From Actinomadura citrea (lineage in GTDB: Bacteria > Actinomycetota > Actinomycetes > Streptosporangiales > Streptosporangiaceae): a stretch of DNA of 64,000 bases. The position numbers and the translations under genes are program-made. Shown piece by piece: positions 44,535 to 59,100 of this stretch (position 1 is the first letter of the stretch; the number at the start of each line of letters is the position of its first letter). The stretch spans positions 434,001 through 498,000 of the forward strand of contig NZ_JACCBT010000001.1 of the NCBI RefSeq assembly GCF_013409045.1, in the 5' to 3' direction. The notes beneath the pieces are model-generated. The model ran no database searches, had not been told where the DNA came from, and saw nothing but the letters and a program-made list of their open reading frames with translations.

Positions 44535-45017
44535 GTGGCTCACTTGATCGAAAGGCTGGCGAAGGTGGCGAAACGAGCGGGGGCGGGCCTACCGGGCACG
44601 CCCGGCGGGCCGGGCGCGGGGGCCGCGGCGGTGCGGCCGGCCGAGCAGGCGGTGGTGGCCGAGCTGAGGTCGCTGCGGGCCCGCGTCCCGCAGCTCGGCG
44701 GGAGCCTGGTGGCCTCGGTGGACGGGCTGCTCATCGCGCACGACCTGCCCGGATCGGTCGAACCCGCGGGCATGGCGGCCGTGACGGCGACGGGCCTGTC
44801 CCTCGCGCACCGGATCGCGCAGACGGCGCACGGCGGCGCCTTCCACGAGGTCGTGATCCGCGGCGTGGACGGCTACGTGGTCATCTACGCCGCCGGCCCC
44901 ACCGCGTCCCTCACCGTCCTCGCGGATCCGGACGTCAACGTGGGCCGCCTCCACCTGGAGTCGCGGCCCGCCGCCCGCGCCGTCGCCGCCTGCCTCACGG
45001 GCACGCGCCGTCCCTGA
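44535..45017 (+). CDS. Roadblock/LC7 domain protein B
   Basis: The protein has 160 residues. After a basic Gly/Pro-rich N-terminus (about 1-35) the roadblock fold begins: VVAELRSLRARVPQLGGSLVASVDGLLIAHDLP, here quoted in parts, with the typical SxDGL core. VIRGVDGYVVIYAAGPTASL is the second strand-rich part. GTG at 44535 is the start. Roadblock proteins usually regulate a small GTPase, but none is encoded nearby. Confidence 0.8.
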   Translation: MAHLIERLAKVAKRAGAGLPGTPGGPGAGAAAVRPAEQAVVAELRSLRARVPQLGGSLVASVDGLLIAHDLPGSVEPAGMAAVTATGLSLAHRIAQTAHGGAFHEVVIRGVDGYVVIYAAGPTASLTVLADPDVNVGRLHLESRPAARAVAACLTGTRRP

Positions 45018-45086
45018 CGGAGCGGCGCCCACGACGGCGCGGCACCACGACAACGAACCACCCACGACCAGGAAAGAGGAGTACCC

Positions 45087-45458
45087 ATGTCGAACCTCGA
45101 CCTCGCCCTCAAGGACATGATGACGATCGACGGGGCCATCGGCGTCGCCGTCGTCGACTACAACAGCGGGATGACCCTCGGCCAGCTCGGCAGTTCCAAG
45201 GGCCTCGACCTGCAGGTCGCGGGCGCCGGGAACACCGAGGTGGTGCGCGCCAAACTCCGCACGATGGAGCAGCTCGGCATCAAGGAGGAGATCGAGGACA
45301 TCCTCATCAGCATCTCCAGCCAGTACCACGTCATCCGGCCGGTCACGGGCCGCAAGGGCAAGGGGCTGTTCCTCTACATGGCCCTCGACCGCACCCGCGG
45401 AAACCTGGCGCTGGCCCGCCACCGCCTCCGCGAGATCGAGGAGAACCTCGAAGTCTGA
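45087..45458 (+). CDS. Roadblock/LC7 domain protein C
   Basis: The protein has 123 residues: MSNLDLALKDMMTIDGAIGV, VVDYNSGMTLG and ISSQYHVIRPVTG, ending RTRGNLALARHRLREIEENL. It is a paralogue of the first roadblock gene in this cluster. AAAGAGGAG before ATG 45087 is a good site. The cluster ends with a very strong terminator. The role is unknown, but the group may form a scaffold with a GTPase encoded elsewhere. Confidence 0.82.
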   Translation: MSNLDLALKDMMTIDGAIGVAVVDYNSGMTLGQLGSSKGLDLQVAGAGNTEVVRAKLRTMEQLGIKEEIEDILISISSQYHVIRPVTGRKGKGLFLYMALDRTRGNLALARHRLREIEENLEV

Positions 45459-45469
45459 CGCACCGCGAA

Positions 45470-45504
45470 GGCGGCCCCGGGGGGAGTCCCCGGGGCCGCC
45501 TTTC
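45470..45504. terminator. Strong bidirectional terminator
   Basis: A 13-bp perfect stem (GGCGGCCCCGGGG, 45470-45482, with CCCCGGGGCCGCC, 45488-45500) and a 5-base loop are followed by TTTCT on the plus strand. It separates the roadblock cluster (plus) from clpB (minus), whose stop lies 22 bases away. It should end both transcripts. Confidence 0.85.
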
Positions 45505-45525
45505 TCACGTCACCTCGTCAGCGCG

Positions 45526-48123
<2,598 letters not shown>

Positions 48124-48148
48124 GACCCCACCCCGTAGCCGTGTTCCA

Positions 48149-48166
48149 TCTGGGGGACCCCCCAGA
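48149..48166 (-). other. Hairpin between hspR and clpB
   Basis: TCTGGGGG (48149-48156) and CCCCCAGA (48159-48166) form a perfect 8-bp stem with a 2-base loop. It lies between hspR and clpB, so it could attenuate read-through into clpB or protect processed mRNA ends. Confidence 0.45.
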
Positions 48167-48185
48167 CCCCCGACAGTTGCCCTGT

Positions 48186-48632
48186 TCAGTCCGAGTTGCG
48201 CTCGTGCCACACCACGACGCTCGTGCGCCTGATGGGCACGAGGTCGGCGCCGGGAGTGCGGCCCGGTTCCCCGTGCCGCCGCTGCTGCGCCAGCCGCGCC
48301 GCGACCGCACGGGTCGATTCGAGTTCGTTCGCGAGCTCCTCCAGCGCGGCGTGCGCCTTGGCGAGCTCCTCGCGGAGCCGCACGTTGTCGCGCTGCAGCT
48401 CCAGGATGTGCTTGATGCCGGACAGGTTGATGCCCTCCTCCTGGGAGAGCCGCTGGATCTCGCGGAGCATCACGATGTCCCGCATCGAGTAGCGGCGACC
48501 CCGGCCCGCCGTCCGGCCGGGGGACACCAGGCCCATCCGGTCGTAGGTGCGCAGCGTCTGCGGGTGCAGTCCGGACAGCTGCGCCGCCACGGAGATCACG
48601 TAGACCGGAGTGTCGTCGCCGAAGGGATCCAT
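48186..48632 (-). CDS. hspR: HspR heat-shock repressor (MerR family)
   Basis: The protein has 148 residues. The MerR-type DNA-binding domain reads [20 protein letters not shown] and [21 protein letters not shown] coiled coil follows (about 85-120). HspR binds HAIR sites, acting with DnaK as co-repressor, and controls its own operon. A HAIR-type site lies upstream of dnaK at 52532-52552. ATG at 48632 is 5 bases after dnaJ. Confidence 0.95.
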   Translation of the reverse strand: MDPFGDDTPVYVISVAAQLSGLHPQTLRTYDRMGLVSPGRTAGRGRRYSMRDIVMLREIQRLSQEEGINLSGIKHILELQRDNVRLREELAKAHAALEELANELESTRAVAARLAQQRRHGEPGRTPGADLVPIRRTSVVVWHERNSD

Positions 48633-48637
48633 GAAGA

Positions 48638-49816
48638 TCACTCCTGTCTGGCCTGCTGGAGGAGGTCGGCGCGCAGGTCGTCTCCCGCCCCCGCCGTCCG
48701 GAGCCGGTCGAGCGCCTCGCGCGTCTGCTCGTCGAGCTTCTGCGGGACGTGCACGTCGACGGTGACCAGCAGGTCGCCCTTCGTGCCGTCGCGCCGCGGC
48801 GCGCCCCGGCCCTTCACGCGGAACTTGCGGCCGTTCGGGGTGCCCTCGGGCAGCTTCAGCGTGACGGGCTGCCCCTGGAAGGTCGGCACCCGGATCTCGC
48901 CGCCGAGCGCCGCCTCGGGGAAGGTCACCGGGACGGTCAGCGTCAGGTTGTCGCCGCTGCGCCCGAACACCTTGTGCGGCAGCACCTTGATGTTCACGTA
49001 CAGGTCGCCGGCCGGGCCGCCGTTCTCGCCGGGGGCGCCCTTGCCCTTCAGCCGGATCTTCTGCCCGTCCGCCACGCCCGCCGGGATGCGGGCCTGGATC
49101 GTGCGGGTGCCGGTCGCGCGGCCGCTGCCGTGGCAGATCGGGCACGGGTCGTCCACGACCAGGCCCCGGCCGCGGCACTCCTTGCACGGCTCCTGGAAGC
49201 CGAAGTTGCCGAGGTTGCGGGTCTCGTGCCCGGTGCCCTCGCAGTTCGGGCACACGCGCGGCACGGTGCCGGCCTTGGCGCCCGTCCCGCGGCAGCCGTT
49301 GCAGGCCGCCTCGCTGGTCAGCTTGATCGGGACGGTGACGCCGTTCATCGCGCGGCCGAACGACAGGGTCACCTCGGTCTCGACGTCCGCGCCGCGCCGC
49401 GCGCGCCGCGTCCCCGCCGTGCGGGTGCCGCCGCCGGCGCCGCCGCGCCCGCCGAACAGGCCGCCGAACAGGTCGCCGATGCGCTCCCCGGCGCCGCCCG
49501 GCTGCGTCCCGCCGCCGGTCTGGCCGAACAGGTCGCCGAGGTCGAAGCCGAACCCGCCCCCCTGCTGGCCGCGGAAACCGCCCGGCATCGAGCGCACCGC
49601 GTCGTACTCCTTGCGGCGCTTCTCGTCGGACAGGACGTCGTAGGCCTCCGAGACCTCCTTGAAGCGGTCCTCGGCCTCCGCGTCGCCCTTGTTGGCGTCC
49701 GGGTGGTACTTGCGGGCCAGCTTCCGGTAGGACTTCTTGATCTCCTCCTGCGAGGCCGTCTTCGCGACACCGAGGACCTTGTAGTAGTCCTTCTCCAGGT
49801 AGTCCTTGGTGCTCAC
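48638..49816 (-). CDS. dnaJ: DnaJ co-chaperone
   Basis: The protein has 392 residues. The J domain has [10 protein letters not shown] (HPD motif, about residue 38). A Gly/Phe-rich region is followed by four C-x2-C-x-G-x-G motifs ([24 protein letters not shown] and CPICHGSG). The C-terminal substrate-binding domain completes a full type I DnaJ. It delivers clients to DnaK. GTG at 49816 starts [16 protein letters not shown]. Confidence 0.95.
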   Translation of the reverse strand: MSTKDYLEKDYYKVLGVAKTASQEEIKKSYRKLARKYHPDANKGDAEAEDRFKEVSEAYDVLSDEKRRKEYDAVRSMPGGFRGQQGGGFGFDLGDLFGQTGGGTQPGGAGERIGDLFGGLFGGRGGAGGGTRTAGTRRARRGADVETEVTLSFGRAMNGVTVPIKLTSEAACNGCRGTGAKAGTVPRVCPNCEGTGHETRNLGNFGFQEPCKECRGRGLVVDDPCPICHGSGRATGTRTIQARIPAGVADGQKIRLKGKGAPGENGGPAGDLYVNIKVLPHKVFGRSGDNLTLTVPVTFPEAALGGEIRVPTFQGQPVTLKLPEGTPNGRKFRVKGRGAPRRDGTKGDLLVTVDVHVPQKLDEQTREALDRLRTAGAGDDLRADLLQQARQE

Positions 49817-49867
49817 GGCGCCCCGCCTTCTGCTATCGCCACTTGCCACATGTCTTCAGGCCCCTGC

Positions 49868-49893
49868 GGGGCCCGCCCTCGCGGGCGGGCCCC
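49868..49893 (-). other. Hairpin between grpE and dnaJ
   Basis: GGGGCCCGCCC (49868-49878) and GGGCGGGCCCC (49883-49893) form a perfect 11-bp stem with a 4-base loop. It sits in the 84-base gap between grpE and dnaJ. This strength suggests partial termination or mRNA processing, which would lower expression of dnaJ, hspR and clpB relative to dnaK and grpE. Confidence 0.6.
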
Positions 49894-49900
49894 CTGGGAG

Positions 49901-50550
49901 TCATTCGCCCGGTTCGTCGTCCGCGTCGCCCGGCCCGTCGCCGGGTTCGCCGGCCCCGGAGCCCGGGTCGGGGTCGGCCACCGCCACGCGGGCGGGCCGC
50001 AGGATCCGCTCGCCGATCCGGTAGCCGGGCTGCAGGACGTCGGTGACGCTCGTCTCGGTCACCTCGGCCGAGAGCGAGTGCATCAGCGCCTCGTGCACGA
50101 CCGGGTCGAAGGGCTCGCCCTTCTCCCCGTACCGCTCCAGGCCGAGCTTGCCGGTGACCGCCTCGAGGCTCTCCGCGACGGACTTGAACCCGCCGGTGAG
50201 CTCCTCGTGGTCCCGGGCGCGGCCGATGTCGTCCAGCACCGGGAGCAGCTCGGACAGCACCTGCCCGAGGGCCTGCTCGCGGACCGCGACCCGGTCGCGC
50301 TCGACGCGCTTGCGGTAGTTGTCGTACTCCGCCTTCAGGCGCTGGAGGTCGGCGAGCCGCTCCGCCAGCTGGGTCTTCAGCGCGGAGTCCTCCTCACCCG
50401 TGGCCTTGGCGCCGCCCCCGCCCACCGGGGCCTCCGGGGCCGGCGAGGACTCCCCCGCCTGCGCCCGGACCTCCCCCGTCTCGGGATCGATGCGCCGCTT
50501 GTCGCGGATCACCGGGCCCTCCTTCTCCTCGTCCCCGTTGGGAGAGGACG

Positions 50551-50554
<4 letters not shown>
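49901..50554 (-). CDS. grpE: GrpE nucleotide-exchange factor
   Basis: The protein has 217 residues. An acidic, disordered N-terminus (about 1-60) is followed by the GrpE coiled coil ([20 protein letters not shown]) and the beta domain with [21 protein letters not shown], the family signature. It releases ADP from DnaK. GTG at 50554 overlaps the dnaK stop by four bases (GTGA). Confidence 0.95.
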
Positions 50555-52416
<1,862 letters not shown>

Positions 52417-52521
52417 GTTTCTCGTCCTCCGTCGTATCCGGTGTTATCGCAGCCCCGGTCGCCCCCGAGGCGCGGCCGGTTGAGTCTTCTGTCCGCTAGG
52501 TTGCCCGGCGCCCCTCGTCCT

Positions 52522-52552
52522 TGTCAAATGACTTGAGTCGACCGGACTCAAC
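52522..52552 (-). promoter_or_regulatory. dnaK promoter region with HAIR operator
   Basis: CTTGAGT (52532-52538) and ACTCAAC (52546-52552) are separated by 7 bases. This matches the HspR inverted repeat CTTGAGT-N7-ACTCAAG except for the last base. On the minus strand, TTGACA (52522-52527) follows directly, a consensus -35, with CAACCT 18 bases further as a possible -10. HspR binding would block this promoter at normal temperature. A lone TTGAGT half-site is at about 52480-52485. Confidence 0.88.
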
Positions 52553-52678
52553 TTTGCTGACGACCTCTACAACAGGACGAATGAGTGCCCTATTCCGGTT
52601 CCCGGCACGGGTTCCGTCGGCGGGTCCGCCCACCGGCCCTGACGGCGACGTCCCCGTCCCGACCGTGACCAGCGGTCC

Positions 52679-53353
52679 TCAGCGAGGGTCGGGACGGCGG
52701 CCCGGGACGACGATGCCGTGCTCGTAGGCCAGCACGACGGCCTGGACGCGGTCGCGGAGGTGGAGCTTGGCGAACACGCTGCCGACGTGGCTCTTGACGG
52801 TGGCCTCGGTGACGACGAGCCGCGCCGCTATCTCCTGGTTCGACAGGCCCTGGGCCACGAGCAGGAGCATCTCGCGCTCGCGCGGGGTCAGCGCGGTCAG
52901 CAGGTCCGGCGACGGCCGGACCGGGTCGGTGCGGTCGGCGTAGTCCTCGATCAGGCGGCGGGTGATCGACGGGGACAGCAGCGCCTCGCCCTGGTGGACG
53001 ACGTGGATCGCTTCCAGGAGCCGCTCGCGGGGCGCGTCCTTCAGCAGGAATCCCGACGCCCCCGCACGCAGCGCGCCGAACACGTACTCGTCGAGGTCGT
53101 ATGTGGTGAGGATCAGCACGCGAGGCGGACGGCCGGCAGCGGTGAGGCGGGCGGTGGCCTCGACGCCGTCCATCCGCGGCATCCGGACGTCCATCAGGAC
53201 GACGTCGGGCCGCAGCTCCGCCGCCCGCTCGACGGCCTCGCGGCCGTCCGCGGCCTCGCCGACGACCTCCAGGTCGCCCCGGGTCTGCAGGAACAGCCGG
53301 AAACCGATCCGGATCAGTTCCTGATCGTCGACGATCAGCACCCGGATCGTCAC
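52679..53353 (-). CDS. NarL/LuxR-type response regulator
   Basis: The protein has 224 residues. The receiver domain shows RVLIVDDQELIRIGFRLFL, the phospho-accepting Asp in VVLMDVRMPRMDG, and the T/S and K positions of the fold. A LuxR-type DNA-binding domain follows: LTPREREMLLLVAQGLSNQEIA and VKSHVGSVFAKL. GTG at 53353 overlaps the kinase stop by four bases. It is the last gene of the four-gene operon and should regulate the ABC exporter encoded there, possibly by autoregulation. Confidence 0.94.
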   Translation of the reverse strand: MTIRVLIVDDQELIRIGFRLFLQTRGDLEVVGEAADGREAVERAAELRPDVVLMDVRMPRMDGVEATARLTAAGRPPRVLILTTYDLDEYVFGALRAGASGFLLKDAPRERLLEAIHVVHQGEALLSPSITRRLIEDYADRTDPVRPSPDLLTALTPREREMLLLVAQGLSNQEIAARLVVTEATVKSHVGSVFAKLHLRDRVQAVVLAYEHGIVVPGRRPDPR

Positions 53354-54471
53354 GCCCGCCCCCCGATCGGCAGCCGTGCCGCTACCCGGAACCCGCCGCC
53401 GGGGCCCCGGCCCGTCTCCAGCTCGCCGCCGAGTACCGCGACCCGCTCCCGCATCCCCACCAGGCCGTGCCCGCCGGGGCCCGGCTCGCCGGTTCCCGCC
53501 CCGTCGTCGTGGACCCGGACCTCCAGGTCCGCTCCGCCGTAGTTCAGCCGTACCGTGACCAGTGTCGCCCCGGCGTGTTTCAGCACGTTGGTCAACGCCT
53601 CCTCGATGATCCGGTAGGCCGACAACTCCACCCCGCTCGGCAGGTCCAGCGGTTCCCCGGCGATCTCCAGGCGGACCGGCAGCCCCGCCGCGCGGTACCC
53701 GGCGACCAGTTCGCCCAGGTCCGCCAGTGACGGCTGCGGTCGCGTGTCCGCCGCCTCCCGCCCGCGCAGCAGGACGAGGATCCGGCGCAACTCGGCCAGG
53801 CTCTGCTCGGCGCTGGTCTCCACCCGCTCCAGCGTCCGCGCGGCCACCTGCGGTTCGGTGGCGAGGACGTCGCGGGCGCCGCGCACCCCGATCAGCATCA
53901 CCGTCACCGAGTGGGCGACGATGTCGTGCAGTTCGCGGGCGATCGAGTCGCGTTCGCGCTGCGCCGCGATCAGGTCGAGCTGCTCCCGTTCGCGTTCGAG
54001 GGTGGCGGCTCGTTCCTCCACCGCCTGGACGTAGCGGCGGCGCGTCTGCATGTAGGCGCCCAGCATCCACGCCCCGATCGACACCGGCGGGCTGCAGATG
54101 TCGTCGGCCTCCAGGAAGACGACCATCGGTGCCAGCACCGCGAGCGAGACGCGCCGGTCGCGTGTTCCGGCGAGCGACCACAGCGCGACGACGGCCGGCG
54201 CGCCCCCGGGCGAGTACCCGGCCGCGGTCACCGCGGCAGCCGTCACGGCCGTCACCGCCGTCACCGCCACCCCGAACCGGCGGCGGGCCAGGAGCGCCGC
54301 ACCGGCGAGGACGGTCACGGCGATCGGCAGGGGCGCGGCCCGGGTGCCGTCGTTGAACAGCAGCCCCACTTCCACGACGGTCGCCACCACGGCGAGCACG
54401 ATGTCGAACAGCACCGGGCGGTGCGCGGCCTGCAGGCCCCGCACCGCCCGAATCCTCTCCGCGACGTTCAC
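53350..54471 (-). CDS. Sensor histidine kinase (HisKA_3 type)
   Basis: The protein has 373 residues with about four N-terminal membrane helices (within about 20-145). The dimerisation box RDSIARELHDIVAHSVTVML holds the phospho-accepting His. The ATPase domain ends with DDGAGTGEPGPGGHGLVGMR. This is the DesK/NarX-type family that pairs with NarL-type regulators, as here. The overlap with both neighbours indicates tight translational coupling. The stimulus is unknown, but the neighbouring exporter suggests a cell-envelope or drug signal. Confidence 0.93.
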   Translation of the reverse strand: MNVAERIRAVRGLQAAHRPVLFDIVLAVVATVVEVGLLFNDGTRAAPLPIAVTVLAGAALLARRRFGVAVTAVTAVTAAAVTAAGYSPGGAPAVVALWSLAGTRDRRVSLAVLAPMVVFLEADDICSPPVSIGAWMLGAYMQTRRRYVQAVEERAATLEREREQLDLIAAQRERDSIARELHDIVAHSVTVMLIGVRGARDVLATEPQVAARTLERVETSAEQSLAELRRILVLLRGREAADTRPQPSLADLGELVAGYRAAGLPVRLEIAGEPLDLPSGVELSAYRIIEEALTNVLKHAGATLVTVRLNYGGADLEVRVHDDGAGTGEPGPGGHGLVGMRERVAVLGGELETGRGPGGGFRVAARLPIGGRA

Positions 54472-55187
54472 GCCAGGTCACGCCGTCGTTCGAACCCGAC
54501 CGCGACCAGCACCACGAGCACCGTCCAGACCGCGAACACCGCGCCGGCCTGCGTGACCGTGAGGGTCGTGTTGTGGGTCCCGCCCGTCATGACGCCCGCC
54601 GCGCCGAACGGTGAGAGGTTCGCCTCCCGCTCATACGCCCCGCCCACCAGGGGCTGCACCACCAGTGCCAGGATCAGCAGGACCACCGCGCCGACGACCG
54701 GGCTGCGGATCAGCGCACCGAGCGCCGCGCCCAGCACCGTCGCCAGCACGAGCGCGGAGACGTTGCCCGCCACGACCCCGGCCACCTGGCCGGACGTCAG
54801 ATCCGGGCCGGGCTGGTCCGCCAGCAGCGGCAGCGCCACGCCGACCGCGACCGCGTTGATCAGCAGCGCCAGCCCGAGCCCGGTCAGCGCGTACGCCGCG
54901 ATCCGCACCGAGAGGACGGTTCCGCGGCCGCGCCGGGCCACCAGCGCCGTGGGCGCGGCGGTCCGGTGGCGGTACTCGCCCGCCGCGCCGACCAGTCCCC
55001 ACAGGAGCAGCAGGACGGGGAGCCCCGACAGCGCCTCCTTCTTCTCCGGCACCTCGTCGAGCGTTCCCGACGCCACGGCGACGAGCACCGCGTTCAGGGC
55101 GGCGAAGGCCATCCCCCCGGCCGCGAATCCCCACACGGCACGGGTCGTCATCGACTTGAGCAGTTCCCCTCGAAGCAGGCCGATCAC
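54468..55187 (-). CDS. ABC-2-type permease
   Basis: The protein has 239 residues with about six membrane helices. It starts MIGLLRGELLKSMTTRAVWG, the short cytoplasmic helix before the first membrane helix seen in ABC-2 exporters. GEYRHRTAAPTALVARRGRG is also typical. It forms the membrane part of the exporter with the adjacent ATPase. GTG at 55187 overlaps the ATPase stop, and its stop overlaps the kinase start. The cargo is unknown. Confidence 0.9.
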   Translation of the reverse strand: MIGLLRGELLKSMTTRAVWGFAAGGMAFAALNAVLVAVASGTLDEVPEKKEALSGLPVLLLLWGLVGAAGEYRHRTAAPTALVARRGRGTVLSVRIAAYALTGLGLALLINAVAVGVALPLLADQPGPDLTSGQVAGVVAGNVSALVLATVLGAALGALIRSPVVGAVVLLILALVVQPLVGGAYEREANLSPFGAAGVMTGGTHNTTLTVTQAGAVFAVWTVLVVLVAVGFERRRDLA

Positions 55188-55903
55188 CGCTCCAACCCTC
55201 CGGTGAGCTCCAGGAACACGTCCTCCAGCGACTCCACCTCACTGATCGGTCCCTCGTGCACCAGCCTGCCACGGTCGATGACGACCACGTCGTCGACCGT
55301 CTGCGCGGCCTCCGCGAGCAGGTGGCTGGACAGCAGCACCGTGCCGCCCTTCGCCGCCCTGTCCCGCAGCATCGTCCGGAGCCAGCGGATCCCCTGCGGG
55401 TCCAGCCCGTTGGCAGGCTCGTCCAGCACCAGGATCTCCGGGTCGCCCAGCAGCGCGGCGGCGAGCCCGAGCCGCTGCCGCATACCGAGCGAGAAGGCGC
55501 CGACCCGGCGGCCCGCCGCCCGCGTCAACTCGGCGACCTCCAGAACCTCCTCGACGCGGCGGCGCGGCAACCCCGCCGACAGCGCCAGCGCCCGCAGATG
55601 CGCGCGGGCCGACCGGGCCGGGTGCGCGCCGCACGGCTCGATGTGGACGCCGATCCGGCGCGCGTCCGGCACCGTCGAGGCCACCGGCGCTCCCAGGACC
55701 GACACCGTGCCCGCCGAGGGCCGCGCCAGTCCCACGACCGCCTTCAGCGCCGTCGTCTTGCCCGCGCCGTTCGGGCCGAAGAAGCCCGTCACCGCGCCCG
55801 GCCGGACCGTGAACGTCAGATCGTCGACCACCGTGCGCCGGCCGTACCGTTTCGTCAGCCCCTCGACCCTGATCGCCGGGGGAGCCTTCGTCTGTGATGT
55901 CAT
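55184..55903 (-). CDS. ABC transporter ATP-binding protein
   Basis: The protein has 239 residues from ATG 55903 (MTSQTKAPPAIRVEGL). Motifs are the Walker A GPNGAGKTTALKAVVGL, the signature FSLGMRQRLGLAAALLG and the Walker B EILVLDEPANGLDP. It belongs to the BcrA/DrrA-like single-domain group that powers ABC-2 exporters. It is the first gene of the operon with the permease, kinase and regulator. Upstream is the divergent subtilisin gene. Confidence 0.95.
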   Translation of the reverse strand: MTSQTKAPPAIRVEGLTKRYGRRTVVDDLTFTVRPGAVTGFFGPNGAGKTTALKAVVGLARPSAGTVSVLGAPVASTVPDARRIGVHIEPCGAHPARSARAHLRALALSAGLPRRRVEEVLEVAELTRAAGRRVGAFSLGMRQRLGLAAALLGDPEILVLDEPANGLDPQGIRWLRTMLRDRAAKGGTVLLSSHLLAEAAQTVDDVVVIDRGRLVHEGPISEVESLEDVFLELTGGLER

Positions 55904-56104
55904 GCCGCCCAGCTTCGGCCGCCCGCGTCTCCCGGTCATCCGACCACGGTCGAAACCCGTTCTCCGACTGCGGCATGACTTTCGCCCTTCGTCGTTCGGC
56001 TCCGGAACCGGGCCCATCGAGTCTCCGCCGTGAAGCCGATCAGCCGCTGCGGTTGATCAACATCGACCGTCCCATCGCGGGACGGCGATGGCTGAGGAGA
56101 CTCG

Positions 56105-59100
56105 ATGACCCACAGACGCCGGAGCCGGGCCCTGCTCGGCCTCCTGCTGGCGGCCGGGGCGCTGGCCGCGGTCCCGCCGCCCGCCCAGGCCGCACCGCGC
56201 CCGGCGGGCGGCCTGGACACCGGCCGCTCCTGGAAGGTGACCCTGCTGACCGGGGACGTGGTCGGGGTGCGGACGGTCAAGGGCCGCCCGCCCATGGTCT
56301 CGGTGACCCCCGCCCCGGGCCGGGAGAAGCGCTCGTTCCGCAAGGAGATCCGTCCGGACGGGCACGTCGTGGTCACCCCGGTCGACGTCGCCGGCCTGGT
56401 CGGCCGGGTGATCGATCCCGAACTGTTCGACGTCACCGCCCTGATCGCGCAGGGCTACGACGACGCCCGCAGCGACGACCTGCCGCTGATCGTGCAGCGG
56501 TCCGCGGGGACGAGCCCCCGCAAGGCGCTCGGCGGGACGCTCGGCACGACGCGGGAACTCCCGAGCATCGGCGCCGTCGCCGCCCGGCAGCCCAAGAGCG
56601 GCGCGCGGCGCCTCGGCGACGCGCTGGCCGGGATGCCGTCGGTCAAGGCCACCGGCGGGATCAGGCACATCTGGCTGGACGGCAGGGTCAAAGCGAGTTT
56701 CGCCACGCCGCCCCGCGCCCTCGCCCCGGCTCCCGCGGACAGGCTCGACCGCAACCTGCGGCAGGTCGGCGCGCCCGGAGCCTGGAGCGCCGGATACACC
56801 GGCAAGGGCGCGAAGGTCGCCGTCCTGGACACCGGCGTGGACGCCGGGCACCCCGACCTCCGGGGACGCATCGTCGAGACGAGGAACTTCTCCGAGGCGG
56901 CCGACGCCCTCGACCGTGTCGGGCACGGCACGCACGTCGCCTCGACCGTCGCCGGAACGGGCGCCGCCTCCCACGGGGAGCGCAGGGGCGTCGCCCCGCA
57001 GGCGGACCTGCTGATCGGCAAGGTCCTCGACGACGAGGGCTCCGGCACCGACTCCAGCGTGATCGCCGGGATGGAGTGGGCCGCGTCGCGCGCCGACGTC
57101 GTCAACATGAGCCTCGGCGGCGGCCCCACCGACGGCACGGACCCCCTCTCGCTGGCCCTGAACGACCTGACGAAGACGCACGGGACGCTGTTCGTCGTCG
57201 CGGCGGGCAACGACGGCCTGGTCGGGTCGGTCGGCGCGCCCGGTACGGCCGACGCCGCGCTGACCGTCGGCGCGGTCGACGCCCGCGACCGGCTCGCGGA
57301 GTTCTCCAGCCGGGGGCCGCGCGGGCACGTCGCCAAGCCGGAGATCGTCGCGCCGGGCGTCGACATCATCGCGGCCCGCGCTGAGGGCACCGCCATGGGC
57401 ACCCCGACCGGGGCGGCCTACACCAGGGCGTCCGGGACGTCGATGGCCGCGCCGCACGTCGCCGGCGCCGCCGCGCTGCTCGCCGCGAAGCACCCGGACT
57501 GGGAGCCCTCCCGGCTCAAGGCCGCCCTGGTCGGGACGGCCGACCCCGCGACCGGCGGTGACGCCTACGAGCGCGGTGCCGGGCGCCTCGACGTGGGCGA
57601 GGCCGCGAGCAGGCCCGTCCTCCCCGTGCAGGGCATCGTCGATCTCGGCACGTCGCGGTTCCCCGAGCACGGCGCTCTGTCCGCGAGGCTCGGCTGGACG
57701 TCCGAGGCCCCCGAGGCCGTCCGCATGCGGTTGAGCGTGGAGGTCGTCGACCGTGGCGGTCATCCGGCGAACGGCGCCGCGAGCGTCCCGTCCGATGTGG
57801 AGGTCCCGGCGGGCGGAACCGGCGAGGCCCCGCTGACCGTGGACGCGGCCGGGCTCGCCGGCCGTCCCGGCCTGTACACGGCCGTGGTGACGGCGGAGGG
57901 CGGCGGCGCCGTCCTCCGAACGCCCGTGACGTTCTACGTCGAGCCTCCGTCGCACGATCTCACGATCAGGGCGACCCCGCTGCCCGGCACCGACCCCGCG
58001 AACTTCTCCGCCTCGGCCACGGTGGTCAACCTGGCGGACATGGCGCTGTTCGCCGAGTGGGTCGACGCCACCGGGACGGCGACGGTCCGCGTCCCCGACG
58101 GCCGCTACTCGGTCCTCGGCAACGTGGACGACGGCGGCGACTGGCGCTCGGCCCTGGCCGGCGATCCCGAGGTGGTCGTGGGCGGGCCCACGACCGTCAC
58201 GCTCGACGGCGCCGCCGCCGTACGGGTCGGCGCGCGCGTCGAGGGCACCGAGACCGAGCAGGCGATGCTGTCCGCGGACATCGTCCGCGACGCGGGCCAG
58301 GGGCTGTGGTGGTTCAGCGCGTACGCCTTCGATCCCGCGAACGCGCCCGTGTACGCCCAGCCGATGGACGGCGTGGAGACCGGGACGTTCCGCGCGTACA
58401 CCAACCATCGGCTGACCGCGCCCGGCACGGTCTACGACGTCCTCCACCCCCTGGGCAACGGCATCCCCGCCGATCTGACGCACGTGGTCACCGGCGCCGA
58501 GCTCCAGCGGATGGCGCGCGTCGACCAGCGGTTCGCCGCGTTCGACGGGGACCCGGGCACTCCCATGATCGAGAAGCGCTACGGCACCACCCCGGAGGGC
58601 CTGCTGGCGTTCGAGGGGAGCGGTGACGTCAAGCCCGGAACGTCCCGTACCGACTACGTCTCGACCGGCCCCGGCCTGCTGTGGGGGGACGAGGGGTTCG
58701 TCAAGTTCGGTGAGGAGTTCTGGGTCGACCAGGCGCCCTTCAGCGAGCTGAAGCCGGGGGAGCGGGTCTCCGAGCGCTGGGGCCGCCAGCCGCTGCGCCC
58801 CGGGCCCTACTCGGGCACCGGCGTCACGCCCAGCGGCTGCGCCCGGTACCCCGCGGCCCGCACCGGGCAGAGCATGCGCGTCGCGCTCGTCGACCTCCAG
58901 ACCCGTCCGGACGGTTTCGACTGCGCCATGCACGAGGTGAAGGGCCACATGGCGCTGTTCGCGGGGGACGAGAAGGTCGGCGAGAAGAACGGCCCGTTCG
59001 GCGAGTTCACCGTCCCGTCCAAGGAGGCGGAGTACCGGCTGACGTACGAGAACGACGCGTCGGCCGTCATTCCGGTGTCGACCCGCACGTCGACGTCGTG

